NCBI RefSeq assembly: GCF_008710155.1
Contig: NZ_VYPZ01000004.1
Span: 186,001-250,000, forward strand
Direction of reading: 5' to 3'
From: Sphingobium limneticum
Lineage (GTDB): Bacteria; Pseudomonadota; Alphaproteobacteria; Sphingomonadales; Sphingomonadaceae
DNA length: 64,000 nt
Made by a program: the position numbers and the translations under genes. Every line of letters begins with the position of its first letter. Within the stretch, counting starts at the first letter, position 1. The notes below the pieces were generated by a model. It was given only the letters and a program-made list of their open reading frames with translations. It did no database searches and had not been told where the DNA came from. Below are positions 17,642 to 26,055 of the stretch, in pieces.

Positions 17642-19276
17642 TCAGCCGAGCGAACGCGCGGTGTTGATGACGTTGATACCGTTGAAGCGCGCGGTCGACG
17701 ACCCGTGCGACACGGCGGAGACTTGTGCCGGCTGGCCCTTGCCATCGAAGAAGGAGCCGCCCAGGCGATAGTCGCTGGCGTCGCACACGCCCACGCAGGC
17801 GTTCCAGAATTCCGGGGTGCGGATCTGATAGGCGACATCCTCGATCTGCTGGGTGATCTTGCCGTTCTTGATCTCGTAGAAGAGCTGGCCGCCGAACTGG
17901 GCGTTGTAGCGCTGCTGGTCGATCGAGAAGCTGCCGTCGCCCACGATGTAGATGCCGTCCTCGACACCCGCGATCATGTCGGCAACGCTCTTCTTGGCCT
18001 TGCCCGGCTCCAGCGACACATTGGCCATGCGCTGGAACTGAACGTTGGACCAGCTGTCGGCATAGGCGCAGCCGTCCGATGCGGCCTTGCCCTCGATATG
18101 GGCCTGATCGCGGATCGCCTGATAGCCGACCAGCTTGCCGTCGCGGATCAGATCCCACTTCTTGGTCTTGATGCCTTCATCGTCATAGGCGACCGCGCCC
18201 AGGCTGCCTACCTGCGTCTTGTCGGCGACGATGTTCACATTGGGGCTGCCATATTGGAAATGGCTTTCCAGCTTGTCCATCGTGGCGAAGCTGGTGCCGG
18301 CATAATTGGCTTCGTAGCCCAGCACACGGTCCAGTTCGAGCGGATGGCCGACCGATTCATGGATGGTAAGCCAGGTGTGCGACGGGTCGAGAACCAGGTC
18401 GTACTTGCCCGGCTTGACCGAAGGCGCCTTCAGCTTCGCGCGCGCCTGCTTGGCGGCGGCGATCGCATCTTCCTTCATGTCATAGCTGTTGCCGTAGACG
18501 ATCACGCCATTGGGCAGCACGGTCTTGCCCGACGCGGCGCCGTCCAGATATTCGTAGCCCAGACCCATCGGGGCCGACAGGCCTTCGCGCGTCCGGAACT
18601 TGCCGGTGGTCTTGTCGACCGCCGTGATGGTGGTCGGCGCCCAGATGCGGTGGACGTCCTGGTCGATATAGCTGCCGTCGGTGCTGGCGAAATATTTCTG
18701 CTCGTTGACCAGGAACAGGATGGAATTGATGAAGTCCGCGCCCGCGTCCATGGCGGCGGCGTTGACGTCCGTCAGAAGCGCCACCTTATCCTTGATGGGT
18801 ACGGCCATCGCGTTCTTGACGATCGGCGTCTTCCAACTGACTTCGCCCACGCCCTTGGTCGGGGCCAGCTCGACAGGCGCGGTCTGCGCCGGGGCGTTGG
18901 CCTTGGCGATGGCGACGGCCTGCTGCGCGGCCTTGGCCACGGCGTCGGCGGTCATTTCATTGGTGGCGGCAAAGCCCCAGGCGCCATTGGCGATGACGCG
19001 GATGCCGACGCCCGACGATTCTGTGTTGACGATATTTTCGACATTGCGTTCACGCGTGATGACGAACTGGCGCAGGTAGCGGCCGACGCGCACGTCGGCA
19101 TAGCTGGCGCCCGCACTCTTGGCCGCGTTCATCGCGGTGTCGGCCAGGCTCTTCTTCGCCGCCACGTCGATGGCGCTGTTCAATTCTTCTGCGGCAATAA
19201 CTTTGCCGAACATCGAAGGAAGGACGAGTCCCCCCACGCCCATGGCCCCGAAGGCCAGAAAATCGCGTCTGTGCAA
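17642..19276 (-). CDS. tldD: TldD-family zinc metalloprotease with Tat signal
   Basis: 544 residues. The zinc motif HExxxH is at residues 306-311 (TIHESVGHPLELDR). The N-terminus MHRRDFLAFGAMGVGGLVLP is a good twin-arginine signal (RRDFL followed by a mild hydrophobic stretch), so the folded enzyme is probably exported. TldD of E. coli is cytoplasmic, so this is a divergent lineage. The partner gene tldE follows 21 bases downstream and codes for no signal of its own. Upstream, 19277-19560 contains no gene. Confidence 0.9.
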   Translation of the reverse strand: MHRRDFLAFGAMGVGGLVLPSMFGKVIAAEELNSAIDVAAKKSLADTAMNAAKSAGASYADVRVGRYLRQFVITRERNVENIVNTESSGVGIRVIANGAWGFAATNEMTADAVAKAAQQAVAIAKANAPAQTAPVELAPTKGVGEVSWKTPIVKNAMAVPIKDKVALLTDVNAAAMDAGADFINSILFLVNEQKYFASTDGSYIDQDVHRIWAPTTITAVDKTTGKFRTREGLSAPMGLGYEYLDGAASGKTVLPNGVIVYGNSYDMKEDAIAAAKQARAKLKAPSVKPGKYDLVLDPSHTWLTIHESVGHPLELDRVLGYEANYAGTSFATMDKLESHFQYGSPNVNIVADKTQVGSLGAVAYDDEGIKTKKWDLIRDGKLVGYQAIRDQAHIEGKAASDGCAYADSWSNVQFQRMANVSLEPGKAKKSVADMIAGVEDGIYIVGDGSFSIDQQRYNAQFGGQLFYEIKNGKITQQIEDVAYQIRTPEFWNACVGVCDASDYRLGGSFFDGKGQPAQVSAVSHGSSTARFNGINVINTARSLG

Positions 19277-19560
19277 GGCTTGTCTCCCGCCTGATATGCC
19301 CGCCTGTCTGCGGGTCGGATTGTCGCTGGATTGCGGCAGGTCGCCGCACCGGCTTGATGGGGCGGATCATTGCGGCGTGGACAGGCCGGGTCAAACATCT
19401 TTTACGGATGCACAAGAACCATCCGCATAGTTTCGACACATGTCATCTGTCGAAAAATTGCACCGGTTGCACACCGGGCTGGAGGGAGAGCAGACGCAAA
19501 AAATCGGCGGCGATGGCTATGCCATCCCGCTGATAATTTGCTTCTTCCTGTGAAGAAAGT

Positions 19561-19637
19561 TGGTCGGGGAAAGAGGATTCGAACCTCCGGCCCCTGCCTC
19601 CCGAAGACAGTGCTCTACCAGGCTGAGCTATTCCCCG
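19561..19637 (-). tRNA. tRNA-Pro (anticodon CGG)
   Basis: A 77-base cloverleaf on the minus strand. Acceptor CGGGGAA pairs with TTCCCCG, the anticodon loop is TTCGGGA with stem CTGTC/GGCAG, the T-loop is GGTTCGAATC, and the 3' end ACCA is encoded. The anticodon CGG reads CCG. It sits alone between tldD and the JAB-domain gene. Confidence 0.95.
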
Positions 19638-19752
19638 ACCGATGCCGAAGCCGCTTTGTGGGCGGCCCCGTAAGGCAGGAGTGCGCCTATAGAGAGGGGT
19701 TTGTGGGCTGGCAAGCGGGCAATGACGTTTTTTTGCAATGATCGCAAAATCA

Positions 19753-20052
19753 TCAGAGCAGCCCCGCCGCGCGGAAGCTGAAACGGGCGGGGCCGGCCTG
19801 AATGACATGGTCGGCAAGCTGCATGTCGAGCGGGCGCAGGCGGCGGGCGAGCAGGCGGGTCAGCATGATGTCGTCGGGGCGGGGCAGGGAACTGGCGCCG
19901 GCGGCGCGTTGCTGGATCAGGGCCAGCCAGCGGCCATCCGTTGCCAACAGCCGGCCGAACGTCCCGCGCCAATCGGATTGCAACGGAATGACGCCGTTCG
20001 GCCGCCAGTCCGCATCGAGCAACGCCAGCAGGAAGGTGTCGCGATCCGTCAT
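19753..20052 (-). CDS. RadC-like JAB-domain protein lacking the metal-binding histidines
   Basis: 99 residues aligning with the C-terminal half of RadC/JAB proteins: LALLDADWRPNG near the start, DDIMLTRLLARRLRPLDMQL where RadC has the helix after its active site, and ADHVIQAGPARFSFRAAGLL matching the DHIIVG...YFSFRE.GLL end. The JAMM motif HNHPSGD is replaced by QQRAAGA, so the zinc ligands are gone, although the later Asp remains. It is probably a non-catalytic binding module. The start at 20052 fits the domain edge; the open frame upstream is not conserved-looking. Confidence 0.65.
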   Translation of the reverse strand: MTDRDTFLLALLDADWRPNGVIPLQSDWRGTFGRLLATDGRWLALIQQRAAGASSLPRPDDIMLTRLLARRLRPLDMQLADHVIQAGPARFSFRAAGLL

Positions 20053-20468
20053 GGCGGCAGCATGATGGAACGGGCAGGGCGCATGCCAGCACAAGTTGAT
20101 CCATTATGGTGGAGTGGACATCGGCGATCGCCCAGGATTGGGGTGAGGACGATGTCGACTTATGGCCCGCCCATCCAGATTCGCATGCCCATATATCAAC
20201 TGTACCGGCATCGGTACGCGGTCGATCCTGAGCGCCAAGATGTGATTCGCGCCAGGCCCAGATCGCGCCAGCCACTCTTTCACCGGCTGAAATGTGGCGG
20301 ACGCTTCGCCAAAAGGGCTGCTGCCCTGCCACATTCACGCCGCCCGATGGTCAAGCGCAATCAATGGGCGTCGGGTAATCGGACGTCGGGCTGCGATTGT
20401 GCGTTTGATATCGTGTTTGCATGCGCTCTCCCTTATACAGGCGACTGTTGGTAGCGGAGGCATTTGAG
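20053..20468. other. Intergenic upstream of thyA; no confident gene
   Basis: About 415 bases. A 41-codon frame begins ATG at 20106 (ends 20231) but has no recognisable match or ribosome binding site. A perfect 6-4-6 inverted repeat GTACCG-GCAT-CGGTAC lies at 20202-20217 and could be an operator or a hairpin. The rest shows no RNA gene. The stretch may be decayed DNA left by acquisition of the adjacent thyA. Confidence 0.4.
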
Positions 20469-21377
20469 TTGGTAGCGCAGAACGGGCATCCCGAGGGTCA
20501 ATATCTGGACCTGATGCGACATATTCTGGAGAATGGCGACGAACGTGTCGACCGGACGGGCGTGGGTACGCGCTCAGTCTTTGGAGCGACGGCGCGATTC
20601 GACCTGTCGGACGGGACTGCGCCGATCATCACCACGAAGCGGGTCTACTGGAAGACCTCTATCAAGGAGATGCTCTGGTTCCTGAAGGGGGGCACGAACA
20701 TCCAGGATCTGCTGCGCGATAATGTACGGATCTGGAGCGATTGGCCGCTCGCCACCTACCGGCGCGAGACTGGGGAAGACATCGATCAAGACGCATTTGA
20801 GCGCCGTATCGTCGAGGACGATGATTTTGCTGCGCGCTGGGGTGAATTAGGGCCTGTCTATGGCAAGCAATGGCGGCGTTGGGCCGGCCCTGACGGGCAG
20901 GAGCATGATCAGATCGCTCAACTCGTCACGACGCTCAAGGACAATCCATCTAGCCGCAGGATGTTGTTCCACGCCTGGAATGTGGCCGAGTTGGGCGAAA
21001 TGGCGCTTCCCCCCTGCCACATGGTCTATCAATATCATGTCACCTCGGACGGGCGGCTGAACTGCCTGATGTTTCAGAGGTCCGTCGATGTCCTGTTGGG
21101 GCTGCCCTTCAACCTGGTGGGCGCCACGGCTCTTCAGATGATGCTGGCGCAACAGGCCGATCTGCTTCCCGGTGAGTTTGTGTGGATGGCCGGCGATGCC
21201 CATCTCTATCTGAACCACCTCGATCAGGCGCGAGAGCAACTGACGCGAGAGCCGCGGCCTTTCCCCAAAATGCGCCTGGTCCGCCGGCCTGATAGCATTG
21301 ATGGCTACAGGATCGATGATTTCGAGGTCGAAGGCTATGATCCGCACGCTGCCATCAAGGCCGACGTGGCCGTCTAG
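20469..21377 (+). CDS. thyA: Thymidylate synthase
   Basis: 302 residues. The catalytic Cys is C183 in ALPPCHMVYQYHV, with the expected RTG loop (DRTGVGTRSVFG), the double-Arg DNPSSRRMLFHAWN segment, FNLVGATALQMM and a C-terminal YRIDDFEVEGYDP ending in Val. It converts dUMP to dTMP with methylene-THF. I chose the TTG at 20469 because GGAGG stands 8 bases upstream and it places GQYLDLM at the usual N-terminus; ATG 20421 is the alternative. Its base composition is lower in GC than its neighbours, and a relic of another thyA lies at 40146-40283, so this copy may be a replacement. Confidence 0.95.
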   Translation: MVAQNGHPEGQYLDLMRHILENGDERVDRTGVGTRSVFGATARFDLSDGTAPIITTKRVYWKTSIKEMLWFLKGGTNIQDLLRDNVRIWSDWPLATYRRETGEDIDQDAFERRIVEDDDFAARWGELGPVYGKQWRRWAGPDGQEHDQIAQLVTTLKDNPSSRRMLFHAWNVAELGEMALPPCHMVYQYHVTSDGRLNCLMFQRSVDVLLGLPFNLVGATALQMMLAQQADLLPGEFVWMAGDAHLYLNHLDQAREQLTREPRPFPKMRLVRRPDSIDGYRIDDFEVEGYDPHAAIKADVAV

Positions 21378-21600
21378 CTTGTAACGCCCTGCTACATGGT
21401 CATGCTGGTGCGGCGACCGTTCGGGCTTGGGCGAGAGTTCGCTCGCATGCCCGGACGACGCATCGCCATGGATCGTCTCGGCCGTGTCGCTCGACAATTA
21501 TCGCCCTGGTCGCAAAGAACCCATCGATCGCTCGAGAGTTATCCCTGCGATGAACGGACGGTCGCATCCTGCGGTCGCCAAGATCCAAAGGACATGATCG

Positions 21601-22209
21601 ATGCCGCTCAAGGCCCTGGCGCTCAATTGCACCCTCAAGGCGGATACCGGCGAGGATAGCTCGACCGATGCCATGATCGCCGTTCTGGCAAAGGCTTTCG
21701 GGGAGAAGGATGTTTCCGTCACCGAAACCGTTCGGATCGCCGCGCTCGATATCAAGCCCGGCGTCACCTCCGATGAAGGCGATGGCGACGCCTGGCCGGC
21801 GCTGCGGGAAAAGATCCTGGCCCACGATATCCTGATCTTTGGCGGGCCCATCTGGATGGGCCAGATCAGCAGCGTCGCCAAGCGCGTGCTGGAGCGCATG
21901 GACGCTTTCCTGTCCGAGACGGACGACCAGGGACGAATGCCCAGCTATGGCAAGGTCGCGGTCGCGGCCATCGTGGGCAATGAAGACGGCGCACATTTCT
22001 CGTCGGCCCAGCTTTTCCAGGCGCTCAACGATGTCGGCTGGACCATTCCGGCGGTCGCAGCCTGCTATTGGGTCGGCGAAGCGATGGGATCGACCGACTT
22101 CAAGGATCTGAAGGACACGCCCGAAATGGTGACGAAGACCGCCAAGATGGTGGCAGGCAATGCCGCGCATCTGGCAGGTCTGCTGCAATCCAGCCCCTAT
22201 CCGGGTTGA
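21601..22209 (+). CDS. Flavodoxin-like NAD(P)H-dependent FMN reductase family protein
   Basis: 202 residues with a flavodoxin-type fold: a phosphate-binding region at the N-terminus (LALNCTLKADTGEDSSTDAMI), the HDILIFGGPIWMGQISSVAKRVLERMDAF segment (given in pieces, IFGGPIWMGQ being the FMN-ring loop), and VAAIVGNEDGAHF. It probably binds FMN and reduces a small molecule with NAD(P)H. It starts 223 bases after thyA, so is not clearly its operon mate, and ends 5 bases before the CDF transporter start, so it may be co-transcribed with that gene. Confidence 0.78.
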   Translation: MPLKALALNCTLKADTGEDSSTDAMIAVLAKAFGEKDVSVTETVRIAALDIKPGVTSDEGDGDAWPALREKILAHDILIFGGPIWMGQISSVAKRVLERMDAFLSETDDQGRMPSYGKVAVAAIVGNEDGAHFSSAQLFQALNDVGWTIPAVAACYWVGEAMGSTDFKDLKDTPEMVTKTAKMVAGNAAHLAGLLQSSPYPG

Positions 22210-22214
22210 GCCGC

Positions 22215-23162
22215 ATGGCGGGTCTGTCGGGCAGGTTTCGCGAGAATATAGTTCTATACGGCGCCCTGCTAGCTAATGTCGGAATCGCTATCGCCAAATT
22301 CGTGGCGGCGGCGATCAGCGGCTCCTCCTCCATGCTGACCGAAGGCGTGCATTCCCTGGTGGACAGCGGCAATCAGTTGTTGCTGCTTTATGGACAGGCC
22401 AAGGCGAAGCGTCCCCCCGATGCCAGCCACCCGTTCGGCTATGGGCGCGAACTGTATTTCTGGGCCTTCGTCGTTGCGATCCTCATCTTCGCGGTGGGGG
22501 CTGGTGTATCGATCTATGAAGGCTGGGTGCATATCGCCCAGCCGGAGCCGCTGCGCGATCCGACGATCAACTATGTAGTGCTGGGCGTCGCCGTGCTTCT
22601 GGAAGGGACGAGCTGGGCCATCGCCGTGCGCGAATTCAACGGGAAGCGCGGTGCGAGCAGCTGGTGGCAGTCGATTCGCCGGTCCAAGGATCCGGCAGGG
22701 TTCATCGTTCTGTTCGAGGACAGCGCGGCCCTGATCGGGCTTGGTATCGCCGGTGTCGGCGTCTGGGCCAGCCATCATTATGCCGATCCCCGCATCGACG
22801 GTGTGGCGTCGATCGCGATCGGCCTGATCCTGGCCGGTGTCGCCGCCCTGCTCGCGCGCGAGGCCAAAGGGCTGTTGATCGGCGAGAGCGCCGACCCCGC
22901 CATCGTCGCTGTTGTCTGGGCGATCCTCGACAAGCGGCCGCAGATCAGCGCGGTCAACCATGTCCGTACCATTCATACCGCGCCCGACGCCGTATTCGTA
23001 GCGATCAGTGCCGATTTCGTCGACGATTTGCCGATGGGTGAGGCGGAAAGCCTGATCGAGGATATCGAGCGCGAGATGAAAGCACGCGTGCCGGAGCTGA
23101 CTTCCATCTATATCCGGCCGGAGAAACAGGCCGATGCGATCCGCCAACCGCCGCCGATCTAG
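22215..23162 (+). CDS. Cation diffusion facilitator (CDF) family transporter
   Basis: 315 residues with about six membrane helices. The first metal-site helix appears as SSSMLTEGVHSLVDSGNQLLLLYG; the usual HxxxD of TM2 is present as EGVHSLVDS. A second metal-site helix is in FIVLFEDSAALIGLGIA (ExxxD). The cytoplasmic C-terminal dimer domain covers about 210-310. CDF proteins export divalent cations such as Zn in exchange for protons. It begins 5 bases after the flavodoxin gene stop and converges with a second transporter with a 4-base overlap. Confidence 0.85.
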   Translation: MAGLSGRFRENIVLYGALLANVGIAIAKFVAAAISGSSSMLTEGVHSLVDSGNQLLLLYGQAKAKRPPDASHPFGYGRELYFWAFVVAILIFAVGAGVSIYEGWVHIAQPEPLRDPTINYVVLGVAVLLEGTSWAIAVREFNGKRGASSWWQSIRRSKDPAGFIVLFEDSAALIGLGIAGVGVWASHHYADPRIDGVASIAIGLILAGVAALLAREAKGLLIGESADPAIVAVVWAILDKRPQISAVNHVRTIHTAPDAVFVAISADFVDDLPMGEAESLIEDIEREMKARVPELTSIYIRPEKQADAIRQPPPI

Positions 23163-24094
23163 CTTTTCTCGTCCGCCTCCATTGGCGGGATGAAGCTGAC
23201 CTGCGCCAGTCGCCAGGCTCTATCCTCATCGTCGGGCCAATAATGTCGGGGATGGCGACATTCCGATGGTGGGTGGGTATCATGTACTTCGGCCCGGATC
23301 AGCCGCCCGGTTTCGCGCAGCCGGACGGTGGCATCGGGAAATTCCGCCTGCAACCGATCGCACACCTTCTGCGCGTCCTGGGACAGGTCCGTGCTGGACA
23401 GGGCGCGCGGCGCGCCGTCGACCAGTTCGGCGGTGGAGGAGCGTAGAGCCTTGATCCCGTCATTGAGCACATCGACTGAAATGATCGCCGCCGCGAGCGA
23501 ATCCGCCCACCACCAGCCAAGGCCGAGGCCGATGATGCCGGCCAATCCCGCCGCGCCCGTCAGCCAGTTGGCCTTGTTCATCAGCGCGTCGGTATGGAGC
23601 AGCTTGTCATTGAGCTGCTTTGCCAGCGGCAATTCCTTGCGGCCGATGAACAGGGGCGGGATCAGCGAATAGATTTGCGCAGCGAGCATCAGCCAGCCGA
23701 GCCACAGATCGTGCCCCAGAATGACGATCGAGCCGACGGTCGCATGCTCCTGCGTGCCGAGCGCCATCAGCGCATTATAGAGCAACAGCGCGCCGACCGC
23801 CGTCAGCGCGACCGCCGCCACGAAAAACCCAAGCCCGTTGACCCGCTCGAAGCCGAAAGGGAAGCGGCGCGAGCGATGGCTGTGGCGCTCCATATGCGCG
23901 GCGATCAGGAACATGATCGGCGGGACGAGACCCAGCGTGTCTTCGATCCAGGCGGTCTTCATCGTCTCGCTCTGACCCAGCACCAGCCCCATCGTGACGA
24001 TGATGGTGAGCGTCCAGAAGATGTTCCAATATTCAAGGCGGATCGCCCTGGCCATCGGCTCGCGCAATTCCTGCGGCAGGCTGCTCTGGCTCAT
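23159..24094 (-). CDS. CDF-superfamily cation efflux protein (divergent subtype)
   Basis: 311 residues with about six membrane helices; metal-site candidates are HTDALMNKANW (HxxxxN) and WWWADSLAAAIISVDVLNDG (DxxxxxxxxxD). An HSHRSRRFPFGFERVNG loop after TM2 is characteristic of CDF proteins. The C-terminal domain carries extra His-rich residues (DTHPPSECRHPRHYWPDD). It overlaps the lipoprotein start by 4 bases, so the two are one operon. The substrate is not readable from sequence. Confidence 0.75.
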   Translation of the reverse strand: MSQSSLPQELREPMARAIRLEYWNIFWTLTIIVTMGLVLGQSETMKTAWIEDTLGLVPPIMFLIAAHMERHSHRSRRFPFGFERVNGLGFFVAAVALTAVGALLLYNALMALGTQEHATVGSIVILGHDLWLGWLMLAAQIYSLIPPLFIGRKELPLAKQLNDKLLHTDALMNKANWLTGAAGLAGIIGLGLGWWWADSLAAAIISVDVLNDGIKALRSSTAELVDGAPRALSSTDLSQDAQKVCDRLQAEFPDATVRLRETGRLIRAEVHDTHPPSECRHPRHYWPDDEDRAWRLAQVSFIPPMEADEKS

Positions 24095-24537
24095 TGGTCG
24101 CGTGCCTCCCGCGATATCGCGCGGCTGGCGCGCTCGACCGTCATGATCCACCGATTTTCGCCGTTACGGATCGCTGCTTTCAGCTCGATCGGCGCGTCTT
24201 TGGTGCCGCTTGTCGAAAGGGCAGGCGCGAAGGCGACGTCCGCCGCCCATGGGCTGTCCGCCGTGAAGCGGCCGATGACGAGGTCGATCCTGCCTTCGTC
24301 CAGTTGCTGGAACAGAGGCTCTCCCGAACCGCTGCGCCATTGCGCGCGCGCTTTGGTGCGCCGCTCGATTTCTTCGACAAGCCTGCCGACCTGCGGCGCG
24401 GAGCGAAGGGCGGGATCGGCCAGTGCTACGGTGAAGATGCGGTTACGCTCGATCCGTGCCGATGTGCCGGCCGGGTCGCGCGGCAGCGCGTCGCAGGCGC
24501 CGAGCAAAAGTAGCGCGAAGGCGGCTCCTCGCATCAT
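24091..24537 (-). CDS. Small lipoprotein with substrate-binding-protein-like domain
   Basis: 148 residues. The signal MMRGAAFALLLLGAC ends in a lipobox (LGAC) with Cys at about 15. The remainder resembles half of a periplasmic solute-binding protein (IDLVIGRFTADSPWAADVAFAP). The start at 24537 has AGGAAG 7 bases upstream. Its stop overlaps the next CDF gene (ATGA), suggesting that it feeds or senses the cation handled by that transporter. That link is an inference from operon structure alone. Confidence 0.6.
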   Translation of the reverse strand: MMRGAAFALLLLGACDALPRDPAGTSARIERNRIFTVALADPALRSAPQVGRLVEEIERRTKARAQWRSGSGEPLFQQLDEGRIDLVIGRFTADSPWAADVAFAPALSTSGTKDAPIELKAAIRNGENRWIMTVERASRAISREARDQ

Positions 24538-24657
24538 TCGGCAGCTTCCTTGTGCGCGGGGCTTCGATCGAAGCGAGACATGGTTTCTTTCTGGATCGTT
24601 GCTAGCGAACAACGCGCGAAACGACGAAAGGGCCACATGGCATGCACAGCAGCAGCT

Positions 24658-26055
24658 CTAGATAGCAGCGGCCGATCGAATTTTTGCGATGGATGCGCTT
24701 GCCTTGGCCCGGATCGCTGGCAGATCTACTCGCACCAACTGGCCGTCGCGCTTGTGCGCAACGCCGTCGATCAGGACGAGCGACACATTGTCGGGGCGGG
24801 CGGCATGGGTCAGCAGCGATGGCAGATCGGCGGCGGGTGCGGTGTTCAGCGCATCCACCCGGACCGCAATGATATCGGCGCGCATGCCCGGCGCCAGCGC
24901 ACCGACCTGCTGCCCCATACCCAGGCTTCGGGCGCCATCTATCGTGGCCCAGCGCAGGGCTGTCATGTCCTCCATCAACAGCGGATTGCGAGAGAGCCCG
25001 CGCGCAAGATCCGTCGACAGGCGCATCACCGAGAACATGTCTGCCTGTCCCGCCAACACCATATTGTCGACGGACAGGCCAAGCAGCAGACCCGCGGCGA
25101 TCATGTCGGCTATGGGAGGCACGCCATAGCCGACCTCCAATTCGGTCCAGGGGCTGATCGACACGGGCGATCCTGCCTGTGCGACGCGATCCATGTCGGC
25201 GCGCGATGCGGCGGTCAGATGGACGAGTTGTACGTCGGCCCCCAGGCCTTCGCGCGCCGCCAGTGCCGCGATGCCGCCACTTGCGGCCGATTTCGGATCG
25301 GACGCCATATGTGTGGAGATCGGCAGCCCAAGCCGGCGAGCGACGTCCCATTCCGCCTGCCAGACAGACGGGGCCGAACGATCCGGGCCACGCGCGCAGA
25401 TTCCGATGGAGACGAGATCCGATGGCGGCCGACGTGCGATCGTGGACAGATGGTCGAAGTCCATCGGCTGGTCCTTGCCGACATCTTGGGCGTAGCCATA
25501 GGCGAAGCGACCGCGAACGCCGGATCGGATCATGGCGGCGATTTCCGCATCCGCATGGGCGGGGCTGCGCACATTATGCGCCCAGTTGTGCACGGTGGTG
25601 ATGCCGCTGTTCACCGCCTCGGCGAGCGCCAGATCCACGCCGATCGCGACGTCGGCAGACGTAAAATGGGGCGATATCGCGGCCATGGTCGGCATGAAGC
25701 CGCCCTTCGCGCTGCGCCATAGCCCACGCGCGGCCGTGTTCCACATATGCCAGTGGGTATCGACGAAACCGGGCATCAGGACATGGCCGGACAGATCGAT
25801 CACGTCCGCATCGCCTGCAGGCAGGCCGGGACCGATCGCCTCGATCCGCCCTTGGTGGACCAGCAGGTCCGTTTTCGCGCGCGGCGTTTCGGTCATCGTC
25901 AGCAGATGATCCGCACCACGCAGCAGCAGGCGGCGAGGGGGTGCTGCTCGCGCCGGTATGGTCATCCCCCATGCAGCGGTCGCCAGCATGGCGCTTGCCT
26001 GTCTGCGGTTGATGATGGTCGACAATGGCAATCCTTTCCGGTCGGGCAAGCTCAT
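24658..26055 (-). CDS. Exported amidohydrolase-superfamily metal hydrolase
   Basis: 465 residues. The N-terminus carries a signal-like segment (NRRQASAMLATAAWGMTIPARA, Tat-like RR). Metal ligands are visible: DTHWHMW (HxH) near 98-104, STHMAS near 248, VHLTAASRADM near 277 and LGLSVDNMVLAG with the Asp near 325. This fits the ATZ/TRZ-type chlorohydrolase branch. It overlaps the triheme cytochrome stop by 4 bases (ATGA) and so is the last gene of the oxidase operon, an unexpected partner. Substrate unknown. Confidence 0.8.
   Translation of the reverse strand: MSLPDRKGLPLSTIINRRQASAMLATAAWGMTIPARAAPPRRLLLRGADHLLTMTETPRAKTDLLVHQGRIEAIGPGLPAGDADVIDLSGHVLMPGFVDTHWHMWNTAARGLWRSAKGGFMPTMAAISPHFTSADVAIGVDLALAEAVNSGITTVHNWAHNVRSPAHADAEIAAMIRSGVRGRFAYGYAQDVGKDQPMDFDHLSTIARRPPSDLVSIGICARGPDRSAPSVWQAEWDVARRLGLPISTHMASDPKSAASGGIAALAAREGLGADVQLVHLTAASRADMDRVAQAGSPVSISPWTELEVGYGVPPIADMIAAGLLLGLSVDNMVLAGQADMFSVMRLSTDLARGLSRNPLLMEDMTALRWATIDGARSLGMGQQVGALAPGMRADIIAVRVDALNTAPAADLPSLLTHAARPDNVSLVLIDGVAHKRDGQLVRVDLPAIRAKASASIAKIRSAAAI

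Noticed and set aside
16049-19294. 1081-codon open frame antisense to tldD-tldE
   Set aside because: The minus strand carries HExxxH and other TldD/TldE motifs; the antisense frame is low in motifs and spans two genes and a repeat.
19443-19560. Possible integrase remnant beside tRNA-Pro
   Set aside because: The frame running from the tRNA has no tyrosine-recombinase motifs and there is no repeated tRNA 3' end that would mark an attachment site.
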